Shown piece by piece: positions 1-5,031 of a stretch of DNA of 5,031 bases; positions within the stretch are counted from its first letter, which is position 1, and each line of letters begins with the position of its first letter. The translations under genes and the position numbers were made by a program. The DNA is taken from NCBI GenBank assembly GCA_013041835.1, contig JABDRH010000559.1, positions 1-5,031 on the forward strand, given 5' to 3'. Under the pieces are notes generated by a model, which did no database searches, was not told the origin of the DNA, and saw only the letters and a list, made by a program, of their open reading frames with translations. The DNA comes from Desulfatitalea sp. (GTDB lineage: Bacteria; Desulfobacterota; Desulfobacteria; Desulfobacterales; Desulfosarcinaceae).

Positions 1-1174
1 ATTGAGCGTAGACCGACTGGAAGATGTTGCGCCGACTGGAGTTGGTGCGCGGCTCGAAGATCGCGATGACGCGCTGGTCGCCGTAGAAAGCCTTGACTGC
101 TTCGATGGTGGCTTTGACTGCCGTGGGGTGGTGGGCGAAGTCGTCGATGACAACGATGCCGTTTTTAACGCCGCGGACTTCCTGCCGACGCCGCACGCCT
201 TGGAAGCTTTTCAGCGCTTCGCCGATGGTCGCCGGGCCGATGTTCAGATGAGCGCCAACGGCGATGCCGGCCAGCAGATTGTTCAGGTTGTGCATGCCGA
301 TCATGCGGGTTTCAAACGTGTGGTAGGGCCGGCCCTTGTGAATCACCTCAAACCGGGTGAAAGGCGGCACGATTTCTACACGGCCCAGGCGCCATGGCGA
401 ATCTTCCCGGCCGCCGTAGCGGGCGATACGGCCTGGGCAAAGAGACAGCAGTTCGGTAATAACCGCGTCCTGGTCCCAGGCCAGCAACAGGGCTTTGGGG
501 TCCATGCCGCGCAGCAGTTGGGCAAAGGATTGCTTGACGTGGGCCAGATCGCGGTAGATATCGGCATGGTCGAACTCTACACTTGTCAGCACCGCCACCG
601 CCGGTGTGTAATGTAAAAACTTGGGGCCTTTGTCGAAAAATGCGGTATCGTACTCGTCGCCCTCCAGGACGATCCAGGCCCCCTGCCCGGACCGGTAGTT
701 GCTGCCAAAACCCGATACGATGCCACCGATGAGAAACGAGGGGTCCAGGCGGGCGCAGTGCAATAGCCAGGCGATAAAGGAGGCGCTGGTGGTCTTGCCG
801 TGGGTGCCGGTCACGATGATCTGCCGCTTGCCGGCCGCCGCGAATCGGTTGACGGCCTGGGGCATGGAGCAATAGGGCAAGCCCAGGGCCTGCATGGCTG
901 TCACTTCGGGGTTGTCTTTGGACACGGCATTGCCCACCACCACCAGGTCGGGCCGTGGGTCGAGATGATCTGCATGGAAGCCTTCGAAGATGGGAATGCC
1001 TTTGGCAGCGAGAAAGTCACTCATGGGTGGATAGATATGCTGGTCCGAGCCGCTGACAGTGAAGCCCAGCTCTTTAAGCAGACAGGCCAGAGCGCCCATG
1101 GCGGTGCCACACACGGCAATCAAATGGACGTGCCGTACTGCTTCAGGCCATGCAATGTCGTGCGTTACGGGCAT
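1..1174 (-). CDS. mpl: UDP-N-acetylmuramate:L-alanyl-gamma-D-glutamyl-meso-diaminopimelate ligase, 3' end outside window
   Basis: Cytoplasmic ATP-dependent ligase of murein recycling. It joins recovered L-Ala-gamma-D-Glu-meso-DAP tripeptide to UDP-MurNAc, bypassing MurC, MurD and MurE. I translated the minus strand from the ATG at 1174; 391 codons are open to the left edge, so about 60-70 C-terminal residues are missing against a usual length near 450-460. Visible Mur-ligase landmarks are an N-terminal nucleotide-binding fold (HLIAVCGTAMGALA, residues 17-30; SGSD 41-44), the ATP P-loop GTHGKTT (123-129), LEGDEYDTAFFD (170-181) with the metal/substrate acids, FDHADIY (201-207), MHNLNN (294-299), and the Mpl-type C-terminal domain signatures GVRRRQEVRG (326-335), DDFAHHPTAV (344-353) and FEPRTNSSRRNIF (373-385). 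The last of these, with GVRRRQEVRG, favours Mpl over MurC. An AGGAGG six bases upstream supports the start. The gene is divergent from the regulator next door. No frameshift is seen in the visible part. Confidence 0.95.
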   Translation of the reverse strand, partial: MPVTHDIAWPEAVRHVHLIAVCGTAMGALACLLKELGFTVSGSDQHIYPPMSDFLAAKGIPIFEGFHADHLDPRPDLVVVGNAVSKDNPEVTAMQALGLPYCSMPQAVNRFAAAGKRQIIVTGTHGKTTSASFIAWLLHCARLDPSFLIGGIVSGFGSNYRSGQGAWIVLEGDEYDTAFFDKGPKFLHYTPAVAVLTSVEFDHADIYRDLAHVKQSFAQLLRGMDPKALLLAWDQDAVITELLSLCPGRIARYGGREDSPWRLGRVEIVPPFTRFEVIHKGRPYHTFETRMIGMHNLNNLLAGIAVGAHLNIGPATIGEALKSFQGVRRRQEVRGVKNGIVVIDDFAHHPTAVKATIEAVKAFYGDQRVIAIFEPRTNSSRRNIFQSVYAQ

Positions 1175-1384
1175 GGTGCCCCTCCTTTGGATGGTGGGCG
1201 GTCAATGGGGTGTTGATGGCAACATAGATGATTTCGCTTATAATTTCCAGAGTTTGATTTGACACCCCCCGGTATGTCGGTTAATATGTGCCCATACGAT
1301 TTGCGTGGCGGCACCTTGTCCCAAACGCTGCTGGCACGTGGACTTTAAGGGCTATGTCGAAACATTCCGTGCAGAGTCAAACAC
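1175..1384. promoter_or_regulatory. Divergent intergenic region between mpl and the sigma-54 activator
   Basis: This 210-bp spacer must carry the promoters of two divergent genes. A perfect -10 hexamer TATAAT lies on the plus strand at 1239-1244, overlapping a minus-strand TATAAG (1242-1237). Neither has a good -35 at 16-18 bp: the best plus-strand one, TTGATG at 1213-1218, is 20 bp away. Sigma-54-like strings such as TGGCAC at 1332-1337 lack a matching -12 element. Promoter positions are therefore only suggested; the region itself is certain. Confidence 0.35.
1181..1186 (-). promoter_or_regulatory. Shine-Dalgarno site of mpl
   Basis: The minus strand reads AGGAGG here, six bases before the ATG at 1174. 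It is a consensus ribosome-binding site and fixes the mpl start. It is also clearly stronger than the site before the divergent regulator. Confidence 0.85.
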
Positions 1385-2890
1385 ATGCCGAATAAAATTT
1401 CATCCAGCGATGCGGCCCTGATCGCCCATCTGAAAGAGATCTCCTCCTGGGTGTCGTCAGTCCAGGATCTGGATAAACTGTTGGAGCTGATTATCGCTTC
1501 TGCGGCGCGCGTCATGCAAGCCAAGGCCGCTTCACTGCTGCTGCTGGACCCTAAGTCCAACACGCTCTTTTTCCAGGTGGCCACCGGCGAAAAGCAAAAA
1601 GAGGTCAAGGAGTACCGTGTCAAGCTAGGCCAAGGCATTGCCGGACGCGTGGCCAAATCCGGCCAATCCTTGTTGATCCAGGATGTGCGAAAGGATCCGC
1701 GCTGGTACAAGGAGATCAGCGAGTCGATCCAGTTTCAGACCCAGTCCATTGCCTGTGTGCCTCTTAAACGCAATGACGAAATTATCGGCGTCATGCAGAT
1801 CATCGACAAGGAGGACGGGCGGCCGCTGGACCGCGGTGACTTGCTTCTGATGGAAGAGTTCTCCTCCTTGGCCGCCGTGGCCCTGGGACACGCGCGCCAT
1901 ATCCAGGAGGTTCGTCAGGAGAACCTCGATCTGAAACAGGAGCTCAAGGTCCGCCATGAAATGATCGGCAAAAGCCACGGGGTGGAAAAGGTGATTGCCG
2001 ACGGCCTCAAAGTGGCCAACTCCAAGGCCAGCGCGTTGATCCTGGGCGAAAGCGGCACGGGAAAAGAGCTGTTGGCCCGATTGATCCACCGCGCCGGAGC
2101 GCGTAAGGATAAGCCGCTAGTGGTGATCAACTGCGCGGCCATGCCAGAGACCCTGTTGGAGGATGAGCTTTTCGGCCACGAGAAAGGGGCATTTACCGGC
2201 GCCAGTAATCGCAAGATCGGCAAGTTTGAGCTGGCCCACGAAGGAACTATCTTTCTGGATGAAATCGGCGAAATGACCCCCGGCATGCAGGCCAAGCTGC
2301 TGCGGGTGCTCCAGGAGGGCAACTTTTACCGGGTGGGCGGCAATATTCCCATCTCGGTCGATGTACGCGTATTGTCGGCCACCAACAAGAAGCTCGAAGA
2401 AGAGGTGGCCCAGGGCCGTTTCCGCGAGGACCTTTACTATCGTCTCAATGTGGTGCAGATCAACATGCCCACCCTGCGGGAGCGCAAGGAGGATATTCCC
2501 CTGCTGGCCGAACACTTCCTGGGCCTTTTCAAGGAGGAGACGGTCATGCATACGCTGACCATCTCTAAAGCGGCCATGGATAAGATGGTGCAGTACGACT
2601 GGCCGGGCAATATCCGTGAGTTGCGCAATGCCATTGAACGGGCGGTGGTCATGGGCAACGGAAAAGAAATTCTGCCCGAAGACCTGCCCATTGCCACGTC
2701 GCGTAGCAACTATCCGGGCATGCAGGTGGGCCTGACGCTTGAAGAGGCCCTGAACCAGTTCAAGAAAGAGTTTATCATTCTCAATCTGAAGAGTACGGGC
2801 GGCAACCGCAGCAAGGCCGCCAAGGTCATGGATATCCAGCGCACCTACCTCTCACGCCTGATCACCAAGTACGATGTCAAGGGCATTTAG
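1385..2890 (+). CDS. Sigma-54-dependent transcriptional activator (GAF - AAA+ - Fis-type HTH)
   Basis: Bacterial enhancer-binding protein of the NifA/NorR architecture, 501 residues. In order: a GAF sensor domain (about 25-170), a charged, probably helical linker (172-197), the AAA+ sigma-54 interaction domain (about 192-430) and a C-terminal Fis-type helix-turn-helix (about 467-497, core [19 protein letters not shown]). Catalytic motifs are intact: Walker A GESGTGKE (221-228, Lys227), the sigma-54-contacting GAFTGA loop (268-273), Walker [11 protein letters not shown] (287-296, Asp292/Glu293), sensor I around SATN (331-334), arginine-finger region [10 protein letters not shown] (346-355) and sensor [10 protein letters not shown] (406-413). 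There is no receiver domain, so control is probably through a small ligand or redox/gas signal at GAF rather than phosphorylation; the ligand cannot be read from the sequence. The ATG at 1385 lacks a good Shine-Dalgarno (only AGAG at 1373-1376), and an in-frame stop at 1346-1348 limits any longer start. The likely target is the downstream operon with a sigma-54 promoter at 3145. The exact subfamily is not recognised. Confidence 0.95.
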   Translation: MPNKISSSDAALIAHLKEISSWVSSVQDLDKLLELIIASAARVMQAKAASLLLLDPKSNTLFFQVATGEKQKEVKEYRVKLGQGIAGRVAKSGQSLLIQDVRKDPRWYKEISESIQFQTQSIACVPLKRNDEIIGVMQIIDKEDGRPLDRGDLLLMEEFSSLAAVALGHARHIQEVRQENLDLKQELKVRHEMIGKSHGVEKVIADGLKVANSKASALILGESGTGKELLARLIHRAGARKDKPLVVINCAAMPETLLEDELFGHEKGAFTGASNRKIGKFELAHEGTIFLDEIGEMTPGMQAKLLRVLQEGNFYRVGGNIPISVDVRVLSATNKKLEEEVAQGRFREDLYYRLNVVQINMPTLRERKEDIPLLAEHFLGLFKEETVMHTLTISKAAMDKMVQYDWPGNIRELRNAIERAVVMGNGKEILPEDLPIATSRSNYPGMQVGLTLEEALNQFKKEFIILNLKSTGGNRSKAAKVMDIQRTYLSRLITKYDVKGI

Positions 2891-2913
2891 AGAGAGAGTG
2901 GTTTAACAATTTA

Positions 2914-2962
2914 TTGACGTTTGTTGACAATCAGCGTCATCTGTTTTGTCAAAAAACGTCAA
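2914..2962. repeat. 49-bp inverted repeat of TTGAC/GTCAA half-sites, candidate activator binding site (UAS)
   Basis: The left arm TTGACGTTTGTTGACAA (2914-2930) and right arm TTGTCAAAAAACGTCAA (2946-2962) are reverse complements at 16 of 17 positions, with a 15-base centre. Each arm holds two half-sites exactly 10 bp apart (TTGAC at 2914 and 2924; GTCAA at 2948 and 2958), so all lie on about the same DNA face. A further GTCAT sits in the centre at 2936-2940. Helically phased dyads upstream of a -24/-12 promoter are typical enhancers for Fis-HTH sigma-54 activators. The centre is about 230 bp before the predicted transcription start. A transcript hairpin is possible, but no T-run follows on either strand, so a terminator is less likely. 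The repeat is directly seen; the binding role is inferred. Confidence 0.6.
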
Positions 2963-2988
2963 AGCGGTTCAAGTGTCGTGGTTGATAC

Positions 2989-3011
2989 GGCTAGGCGGTA
3001 TCCGGCTAGCC
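2989..3011 (+). terminator. Strong hairpin after the activator gene, possible terminator
   Basis: GGCTAG (2989-2994) pairs with CTAGCC (3006-3011), and after one G-G mismatch CGG (2996-2998) pairs with CCG (3002-3004) around a TAT loop: nine pairs in a 23-base near-palindrome. The bases after it (TCCGTTTATTCC) are only mildly T-rich, so this is a weak intrinsic terminator at best. It would end the activator transcript about 100 bp past its stop and shield the sigma-54 promoter from read-through. A protein-binding dyad is the alternative. Confidence 0.4.
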
Positions 3012-3144
3012 TCCGTTTATTCCATCCATAAAGTACGATTTTTTCACTGATATGGGCAATTTGCGATGCGCCACGTGCCTTTCCGGTCGCGTCCGCAGGC
3101 AGCGTACAGCCGAGGGGTTGGGTCATGCAAACACATTCTTATTA

Positions 3145-3160
3145 TGGCATCATAATTGCA
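3145..3160 (+). promoter_or_regulatory. Sigma-54 (-24/-12) promoter of the PilZ-like / M23 / lipoprotein unit
   Basis: TGGCATCATAATTGCA matches the consensus TGGCACG-N4-TTGCW at 10 of 12 defined positions. The invariant GG (3146-3147) and GC (3158-3159) are at the required 10-base spacing. Transcription would start near 3171, about 66 nt before the ATG at 3237. Its position directly downstream of a sigma-54 activator gene and of a phased inverted repeat strongly supports it as a real, cis-linked target. No start site has been measured, so function is inferred. Confidence 0.75.
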
Positions 3161-3236
3161 TTCCAGCGTCTTCAGTGTTTATTGCCGAGGGCCGTTCGCA
3201 CCGAGGTCGGTCACAAGCGTTGAAAGGGTTTCATTC

Positions 3237-3590
3237 ATGCTCCATTCTCATCAGGCTGCCCAACTGCCGGCAGCACGCATCGCCGCGGATGAATATCATC
3301 GCGTGGAATTCGCACTTCAGGCGCCTATTCCCGTATACCAGTTCAAGCTGTGGCGTACGGAGCATAACGATATGTTTCTATTGGTCAAGGATGATTCCTC
3401 GCTGTTGCCCCGACTAAAGGAAGGCCACATTGTGCCGATGACCTACCTTAGCAATGGTACCAACGGCGGCGGACAGATACGCGAAACCCGGATAGATCGC
3501 ATTATTGATGAACGTGCGGGCCGTTTCCAGGGACATCATCGCGTCGAACTGGCCGTCTTGCCTGCTGAACTGGCAACTGTGCGACAATGA
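3237..3590 (+). CDS. Small PilZ-like protein, degenerate c-di-GMP motifs
   Basis: A 117-residue soluble protein with no signal peptide or membrane segment. I place the start at the ATG at 3237, with AAAGGG eight bases upstream, because the reading frame before it begins upstream of the predicted sigma-54 transcription start. The beta-rich pattern YQFKLWRTEHNDMFLLVKDD (34-53), LKEGHIVPMTY (60-70) and GRFQGHHRVELAVL (95-108) resembles small PilZ-fold proteins of Deltaproteobacteria as I remember them; this is resemblance, not a search result. The canonical c-di-GMP ligands are not apparent: no RxxxR, and where D-x-S-x-x-G would be expected the sequence reads RTEHND (40-45). If it is a PilZ protein, it is probably a protein-interaction rather than c-di-GMP-binding member. 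It is first in the presumed sigma-54 operon, 51 bp before the M23 gene. The coding call is firmer than the family call. Confidence 0.7.
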   Translation: MLHSHQAAQLPAARIAADEYHRVEFALQAPIPVYQFKLWRTEHNDMFLLVKDDSSLLPRLKEGHIVPMTYLSNGTNGGGQIRETRIDRIIDERAGRFQGHHRVELAVLPAELATVRQ

Positions 3591-3641
3591 AGATTGGACT
3601 CGCGTTGAACAGAAAAGACACTAGGTGAACGACACGGAGCT

Positions 3642-4568
3642 ATGAGCAAACGATATACGGTTTTGGTGATGGATGACAAGGGCAGCCCGGTTCGCGAAGC
3701 GCGATTGTCAAAACGCTTGATTCGGGCCTTGGCGGCGGTGCTGATCGTTTCACTGTCGGTGTTGGGCATTGGTACTTACCAATACAGTCGACTATACCGC
3801 TCGATGACCGAAAAGGACCGCATGCAGGCCGAACTGCAAGCACAGCAGGCCGGCATGGAGCAACAGCGCAAACAGATCCAGGCCTTTGCCCTGGAGATCA
3901 ATGAGCTGAAATCAAGCCTGATGGCACTGAACCAATTCGAACAAAAGATCCGCATTTTAGCCAATATAGAGCATAAGACAGACCAGGCTTCCCTGTTTGC
4001 CATTGGCGGTTCCATGCCAGATGATCTGGACGGCGATCTGGCGCTCAATGAGGACCACGACCGCCTGGTACGGGAGATGCACGAACAAATCGGACAGGTC
4101 AGTCAAGCCTCCGCCGTTCAGCAACACAGTTTCGAAACCCTGCTCGACGATTTGAAAGATAAGCGCAATCTGCTGGCGGCTACCCCATCGCTGCATCCCA
4201 CAAAAGGGTGGATCTCTTCGGATTTCGGATACCGCGTTTCCCCCTTCACCGGCCGGCGGGAATTCCATAAGGGACTGGATATCGCCAACCGCAAGGGCAC
4301 ACCGATTATTGCGCCGGCCGACGGGGTGGTCACCTACGCCGATAAGAAATGGCTCATGGGCAACATGATCACCATCGATCACGGCTACGGCCTGCTGACA
4401 CGCTACGGTCATATCAGCACCCTTGTTAAGAAAAAGGGCGATCGTGTACGGCGCGGAGAGGTGATCGCAAAGATGGGCAACACGGGACGCAGCACAGGCC
4501 CTCACCTGCACTATGAAGTACGGCTAAACGGGGTTCCGGTGGACCCGATGAAGTATATTCTCGATTAA
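3642..4568 (+). CDS. Membrane-anchored M23 (LytM) family zinc endopeptidase
   Basis: A 308-residue probable murein endopeptidase. A short cytoplasmic N-terminus (KRYTVLVMDDKGSPVREARLSK, roughly 3-24) precedes one transmembrane segment (about 27-47, ALAAVLIVSLSVLGIGTY), so the rest should be periplasmic. A Gln/Glu-rich probable coiled coil follows (about 53-108), then a linker (109-185) and the LytM domain (about 188-305). All catalytic features are present: zinc ligands His209 and Asp213 in HKGLD, His290 in HLH (288-290), and catalytic His257 in RYGH. The enzyme should therefore be active, unlike EnvC/NlpD-type degenerate LytM proteins, and would cleave peptide bonds in peptidoglycan stems or cross-bridges. 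The ATG at 3642 has GGAG closely upstream. It lies between the PilZ-like and lipoprotein genes, all on one strand, and is probably co-transcribed from the sigma-54 promoter. The exact bond cut cannot be told, so no symbol is given. Confidence 0.93.
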   Translation: MSKRYTVLVMDDKGSPVREARLSKRLIRALAAVLIVSLSVLGIGTYQYSRLYRSMTEKDRMQAELQAQQAGMEQQRKQIQAFALEINELKSSLMALNQFEQKIRILANIEHKTDQASLFAIGGSMPDDLDGDLALNEDHDRLVREMHEQIGQVSQASAVQQHSFETLLDDLKDKRNLLAATPSLHPTKGWISSDFGYRVSPFTGRREFHKGLDIANRKGTPIIAPADGVVTYADKKWLMGNMITIDHGYGLLTRYGHISTLVKKKGDRVRRGEVIAKMGNTGRSTGPHLHYEVRLNGVPVDPMKYILD

Positions 4569-4645
4569 TACCACCTGAAACGGTGCTCACAATATAACTA
4601 ACGCTGAACCAGTAGGGTATCTCAACAGCGGATCTGGAGCGGCAT

Positions 4646-4966
4646 ATGCCACGGGCAGTCACCTTACTTCTTCTCGTATGTGCCATGTTGTTTTTCATCG
4701 GCTGTTCCAGTTTTTTAAACTACCCGCAGACAGCGCGCATCCATATCACGGGACCCGGCAACCACTCCAAAGAGCTAACCATCTGCCTGGATGATCCGCT
4801 TAACCGGGATAAGGATATCCACCTTACCGACCGGTATGCGGTGGAGATCTTTTTTCAATGGCTCTGGTATGAAAAAGAGGATTTAGATACCTACGGTGGT
4901 GAAAACGGGGACGAAGGGACGCTTTCGCGGCCTATCCCCTGGTTCCTGTGTAAATATCGTTTCTAG
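4646..4966 (+). CDS. Predicted small lipoprotein of unknown function
   Basis: A 106-residue protein. Its N-terminus is a lipoprotein signal: Arg3, a hydrophobic core (4-18) and FIGC with the acceptor Cys20. Phe at -3 is a less usual lipobox residue, but Gly at -1 and Ser-Ser after the Cys fit. The Ser at +2 suggests transport to the outer membrane if Lol sorting rules apply. The mature part of about 87 residues is polar and acidic, with an aromatic patch IFFQWLWYEKED (68-79) and two more cysteines (47 and 102) that could form a disulfide. The start is supported by GGAG six bases before the ATG. It lies 77 bp after the M23 gene and just before an intrinsic terminator, so it is probably the last gene of the unit. 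I do not recognise the family; a partner or localiser role for the M23 peptidase is only a guess from position. Confidence 0.75.
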   Translation: MPRAVTLLLLVCAMLFFIGCSSFLNYPQTARIHITGPGNHSKELTICLDDPLNRDKDIHLTDRYAVEIFFQWLWYEKEDLDTYGGENGDEGTLSRPIPWFLCKYRF

Positions 4967-4986
4967 ACCACCCCACCCCCATCCGT

Positions 4987-5009
4987 GGCGCCCGGCTCAG
5001 CCGGGCGTC
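4987..5009 (+). terminator. Intrinsic terminator after the lipoprotein gene
   Basis: CGCCCGGC (4989-4996) and GCCGGGCG (5000-5007) form a perfect eight-pair stem around a TCA loop. One G-T and one G-C pair can extend it to 4987-5009. The T-rich TCTATTTAT follows from 5008, and the hairpin begins 20 bp after the stop at 4966. This closes the plus-strand unit. Confidence 0.8.
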
Positions 5010-5031
5010 TATTTATGCCTATGGGTATATT

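Larger units (their letters stand above)
2891..3236. other. 346-bp gene-free regulatory region
   Basis: No convincing gene lies here. It holds the TTGAC/GTCAA inverted repeat, a hairpin, a sigma-54 promoter and a leader of about 66 nt before the PilZ-like gene. The leader includes a small dyad ACCGA-GG-TCGGT at 3200-3211 and a CCGAGG repeated at 3185-3190 and 3201-3206. Between 3012 and 3144 I see no clear element. I looked for an IHF site, which often lies between enhancer and sigma-54 promoter, and found no good match. Confidence 0.7.

Noticed and set aside
2..616. Long plus-strand open frame with a TTG start
   Set aside because: It lies antisense to mpl, whose conserved motifs are continuous on the minus strand. 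The plus-strand translation has no recognisable domain.
800..1216. Second plus-strand open frame over the 5' half of mpl
   Set aside because: Also antisense to the mpl coding frame (including its P-loop) and its start region; a shadow frame.
1305..1350. Sigma-54-like strings (TGGCGGCACCTTGT and TGGCACGTGGACTTTA) before the activator
   Set aside because: The first has its GG and TTG elements one base too close and lacks GC; the second has TT where the -12 GC must be.
1201..1380. Isolated TTGAC/GTCAA half-sites near the activator promoter (1201, 1259, 1376)
   Set aside because: They are unpaired and not helically phased. Single five-base matches are expected by chance, so autoregulation is not supported.
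3040..3140. Possible riboswitch in the GC-rich stretch before the operon
   Set aside because: It lies upstream of the predicted transcription start, and I could match no conserved riboswitch core.
3052..3417. 121-codon plus-strand open frame
   Set aside because: It overlaps the sigma-54 promoter and the PilZ-like gene in another frame, has no ribosome-binding site, and its Cys/Arg/Ser-rich translation looks non-coding.
3587..3628. Thirteen-residue mini-ORF (MKIGLALNRKDTR) overlapping the PilZ-like stop as ATGA
   Set aside because: The ATGA overlap suggests coupling, but it is too short to judge, has no Shine-Dalgarno, and probably arises by chance.
4565..4600. Possible sigma-70 promoter for the lipoprotein gene (TATAAC at 4593-4598)
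   Set aside because: No -35 element at acceptable spacing, and the gene fits read-through from the M23 gene.

Overview
The window reads as an ordinary chromosomal stretch of a GC-moderate Gram-negative bacterium. The best guess is a Desulfobacterota (former Deltaproteobacteria) relative. That guess rests on gene style only: an Mpl ligase, a GAF-type sigma-54 activator, a small PilZ-like protein, and a membrane-anchored M23 peptidase with the N-terminal 'KRYTVLVMDD' segment. No rRNA, tRNA, CRISPR array, insertion sequence or phage gene is visible.

Layout. Positions 1-1174 (minus strand) hold most of mpl, the peptidoglycan-recycling ligase. It runs off the left edge of the window without its stop codon. 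A 210-bp divergent spacer (1175-1384) separates it from a 501-residue GAF / AAA+ / Fis-HTH sigma-54 activator (1385-2890, plus). A 346-bp gene-free region (2891-3236) follows and is rich in signals: a 49-bp inverted repeat of TTGAC/GTCAA half-sites (2914-2962), a strong hairpin (2989-3011) and a good sigma-54 -24/-12 promoter (3145-3160). Downstream, in one direction, come a 117-residue PilZ-like protein (3237-3590), an inner-membrane M23 (LytM) endopeptidase (3642-4568) and a 106-residue predicted lipoprotein (4646-4966). A GC-rich intrinsic terminator closes the unit near 4987-5009.

How the parts may work together (inference). The activator sits immediately upstream of its most likely target. 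It would bind the repeat just past its own stop codon, loop to sigma-54 RNA polymerase at 3145-3160, and switch on the PilZ-like / M23 / lipoprotein unit in response to a GAF-sensed signal. Both flanks concern peptidoglycan: Mpl recycles murein tripeptide and the M23 enzyme probably cuts murein cross-links. A link to envelope remodelling is therefore plausible but unproven. I see no clearly novel multi-gene system. The most interesting item is this compact, apparently self-contained sigma-54 circuit.
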